In this document: one piece after another, positions 16,001 to 17,294 of the stretch
How positions within the stretch are numbered: position 1 is the stretch's first letter
Layout: every line of letters begins with the position of its first letter
DNA from: Stramenopiles sp. TOSAG23-3
Taxonomy: Eukaryota > Sar
Reading direction: 5' to 3'
Assembly (NCBI GenBank): GCA_900128585.1
Contig: LT642398.1
Location: forward strand, 2,238 to 19,531
DNA: 17,294 nucleotides
Translations under genes and position numbers: made by a program
Notes under the pieces: generated by a model
Seen by the model: only the letters and a program-made list of their open reading frames with translations
The model's database searches: none
Told to the model about the DNA's origin: nothing

Positions 16001-17294
16001 ACGACTGCAGTGACCTCTTTGCCGATTGAGAGAGACTTTAAAAATTCGTTTGGTCCATTGTAAGACACCTTCGACAAGAAGCCTATGCTATTCAATTTAT
16101 TCTTGGGCGCCAATTGGACCACGTAATACCTCGACTTTTCTAAAAGAACAACGCCCGAAACCTGCGCTCCAACCTTGTATTTTGAGGAACTTTTTGACTT
16201 CTTGTGAATGTGGGAGGGGTCCAGCGACACGTGCAGTGCATTCTGCGTTGAACAAGAAAAGATGTACAATGATGTGTTAGATGATGTTGCTTTTAAGGTA
16301 CGGTACGGGGGGGAAAGGAGGGAGGGAACCGGGCGAGTGGGTCTTGTTGCAATAATAAAGGATCATGTTACGAGGTTTTCTAAGTCTCTAAAAGCTTGTG
16401 CATCAAAAATCAGTGCCCAGTGCATGATTAATCATTTCCAAAATTGCATCGCAAACAAGAATGTCATTGGAGATATGTGGGCGAAGTACTTACGTTTTCT
16501 TTATCGATATTCAGGACTAGACATTTGCATTGTGCCCCTTTAGCGTACTCATTCTTAGGAGCGTTCGCATTTATACAAAACCCTGCCATACCACCGTCAA
16601 TTTTCAACAAGAAGCCTTTGGCCGACTGTTTCAACACCATGCCTTTTACGACCATCCCAACAGTAAAATCTGACCAATGGCCCGTTTCTTCGCCTTCGTC
16701 TTCGCTATCATCTTTTTGCGCGGTGTTCTGCTCCGCTGTGGCTTCGTCTTCTTCTAACAACGTTCGAAGGTACAAATTCTGCTCCTCGTGCGGTACATTC
16801 CACGGGCAACATTGGGACGGCCGAACTGTCCCGATAGGGCTCTCCCCCGGGTTTGAGCTCGGTCGAACAATCTTCACCCACATTGTCTGGCCACGGTGTA
16901 CAAAATCAGACGGCGAAACTACGAAACGGTCAGAAATATTTGCCTTTGGAACATACGCAGTGCTCCTGCCCAAAAATCTTAAAAATGCCCCGTGGGCAGT
17001 TGTGTTGTGAACGTAGCCACAGAAAATGTCATCTACCTCGGCATCGTCCAGGGACTTGGGCAACTTCCCATTCTCCAGGGCAGCAATGAGGGCCGGCTTG
17101 ACGGACAACACTATTTTCCACGACGGCAGTCCACCGCGGGTGAAAATTTTGCACGTATCTAAAACTAACATATTTTCCACGGCATCGCCCGCTTTCAACT
17201 TTCCGAAGAGAGCGTCGCTATGCTCTGGGTGGTCGCTCATTTGGAAAGAGTTCAAAACACCTCTGACGTTTTCCCCCAGATTAAAAATTGCCTC
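13060..17294 (-). CDS. RRP5: rRNA biogenesis protein Rrp5/PDCD11, partial (N-terminus beyond the right edge)
   Basis: Exons are 17294-16494 (open at the window edge) and 16242-13060, joined at a codon boundary; about 1327 residues are present. Rrp5 is a nucleolar scaffold for early pre-rRNA cleavages of both the 40S and 60S pathways. At least eight S1 RNA-binding domains can be followed, with strand patterns such as GYVHNTTAHGAFLRF, GMVVKGMVLKQSAKGFLLKI, GYVVKTVKQGCFVRM and ATVSKVESYGVFVKF. A Ser/Asp/Glu-rich acidic linker with basic KKARSRR-type patches follows (about 13900-14370). The C-terminus (about 13060-13860) is a run of HAT/TPR-like helices starting DFERLVISSPNSSFAWIKYM, the hallmark Rrp5 end. 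Family members are about 1700-1870 residues, so roughly 400 should be missing. The frame is open to 17294 upstream of the first in-window ATG, so no start is called. Confidence 0.93.
16243..16493 (-). other. RRP5 intron
   Basis: On the minus strand the donor is GTAAGT at 16493-16488 and the acceptor CAG ends at 16243, giving 251 bases in phase 0. Splicing rejoins the last strand of an S1 domain (LNIDKEN to NALHVSLDPS), which supports the model. A CTAACAC branch motif is at 16280-16274, 34 bases before the acceptor. The intron holds a C-rich run on the minus strand, a G-quadruplex motif on the plus strand (16307-16341). Confidence 0.85.
16307..16341 (+). other. G-quadruplex-type motif within the RRP5 intron
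   Basis: Five G runs of three or more (16307-16313, 16320-16322, 16324-16326, 16331-16333, 16339-16341) are separated by loops of 6, 1, 4 and 5 bases, which fits the standard G3+N1-7 rule. They lie on the template strand of RRP5. The transcript would carry the C-rich complement. Confidence 0.5.

Noticed and set aside
16243-16493. snoRNA hosted in the RRP5 intron
   Set aside because: Introns of ribosome-biogenesis genes often carry C/D snoRNAs. TGATG- and CTGA-like strings occur, but no C and D boxes with correct order, spacing and terminal pairing were found.
1-17294. Transposons, LTRs, CRISPR arrays or integrated viral genes
   Set aside because: No transposase, integrase, reverse transcriptase, capsid-like protein, long terminal repeat or regularly spaced repeat was found; the repeats are simple microsatellites.

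Overview
This is nuclear DNA from a eukaryote. Two genes carry GT-AG introns, starts have CAACAATG-like or CACCATG contexts, and the proteins (Rrp5/PDCD11, the SNAPc subunit SNAPC3, a telobox-Myb protein, a phosphagen kinase with a mitochondrial-type leader, an EF-hand protein) are eukaryotic. Few, short introns (about 135, 120 and 251 bases), compact genes of about 45-70% G+C and intergenic DNA as low as 7-10 G+C per 60 bases suggest a unicellular protist or alga. A stramenopile or haptophyte fits best, but this is weak inference; no marker fixes the lineage.

Layout, left to right. 1-391: AT-rich flank. 392-1048 (-): nuclear-type coiled-coil protein whose C-terminal half resembles a plant CUE-domain family, with a (GA)n tract just before its ATG. 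1049-2591: AT-rich spacer with long pyrimidine microsatellites. 2592-6245 (+): three-exon gene for a large acidic, proline-rich, EF-hand and coiled-coil protein; its middle exon is a 69-base in-frame cassette. 6246-6731: spacer. 6732-8150 (+): SNAPC3-like subunit of the snRNA-gene transcription factor SNAPc. 8151-8674: convergent spacer. 8675-9304 (-): small basic protein with two Myb/telobox domains. 9305-11441: 2.1-kb, very AT-rich divergent spacer with microsatellites and a possible hairpin. 11442-12833 (+): phosphagen kinase, probably arginine-kinase-like, with a bipartite mitochondrial leader. 12834-13059: convergent spacer with a 10-bp inverted repeat. 13060-17294 (-): RRP5, two exons, running off the right edge without its N-terminus.

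The genes form no operon or cluster with a shared job. Three concern nuclear nucleic-acid work (snRNA transcription, probable telobox-DNA binding, rRNA processing), which looks like chance. No transposon, rRNA, tRNA or CRISPR array was seen. I find no clearly new multi-gene system. The most interesting items are the double-telobox Myb protein, the mixed-signature mitochondrial phosphagen kinase, the symmetric cassette exon, the overlapping uORF at SNAPC3 and the AT-rich blocks.
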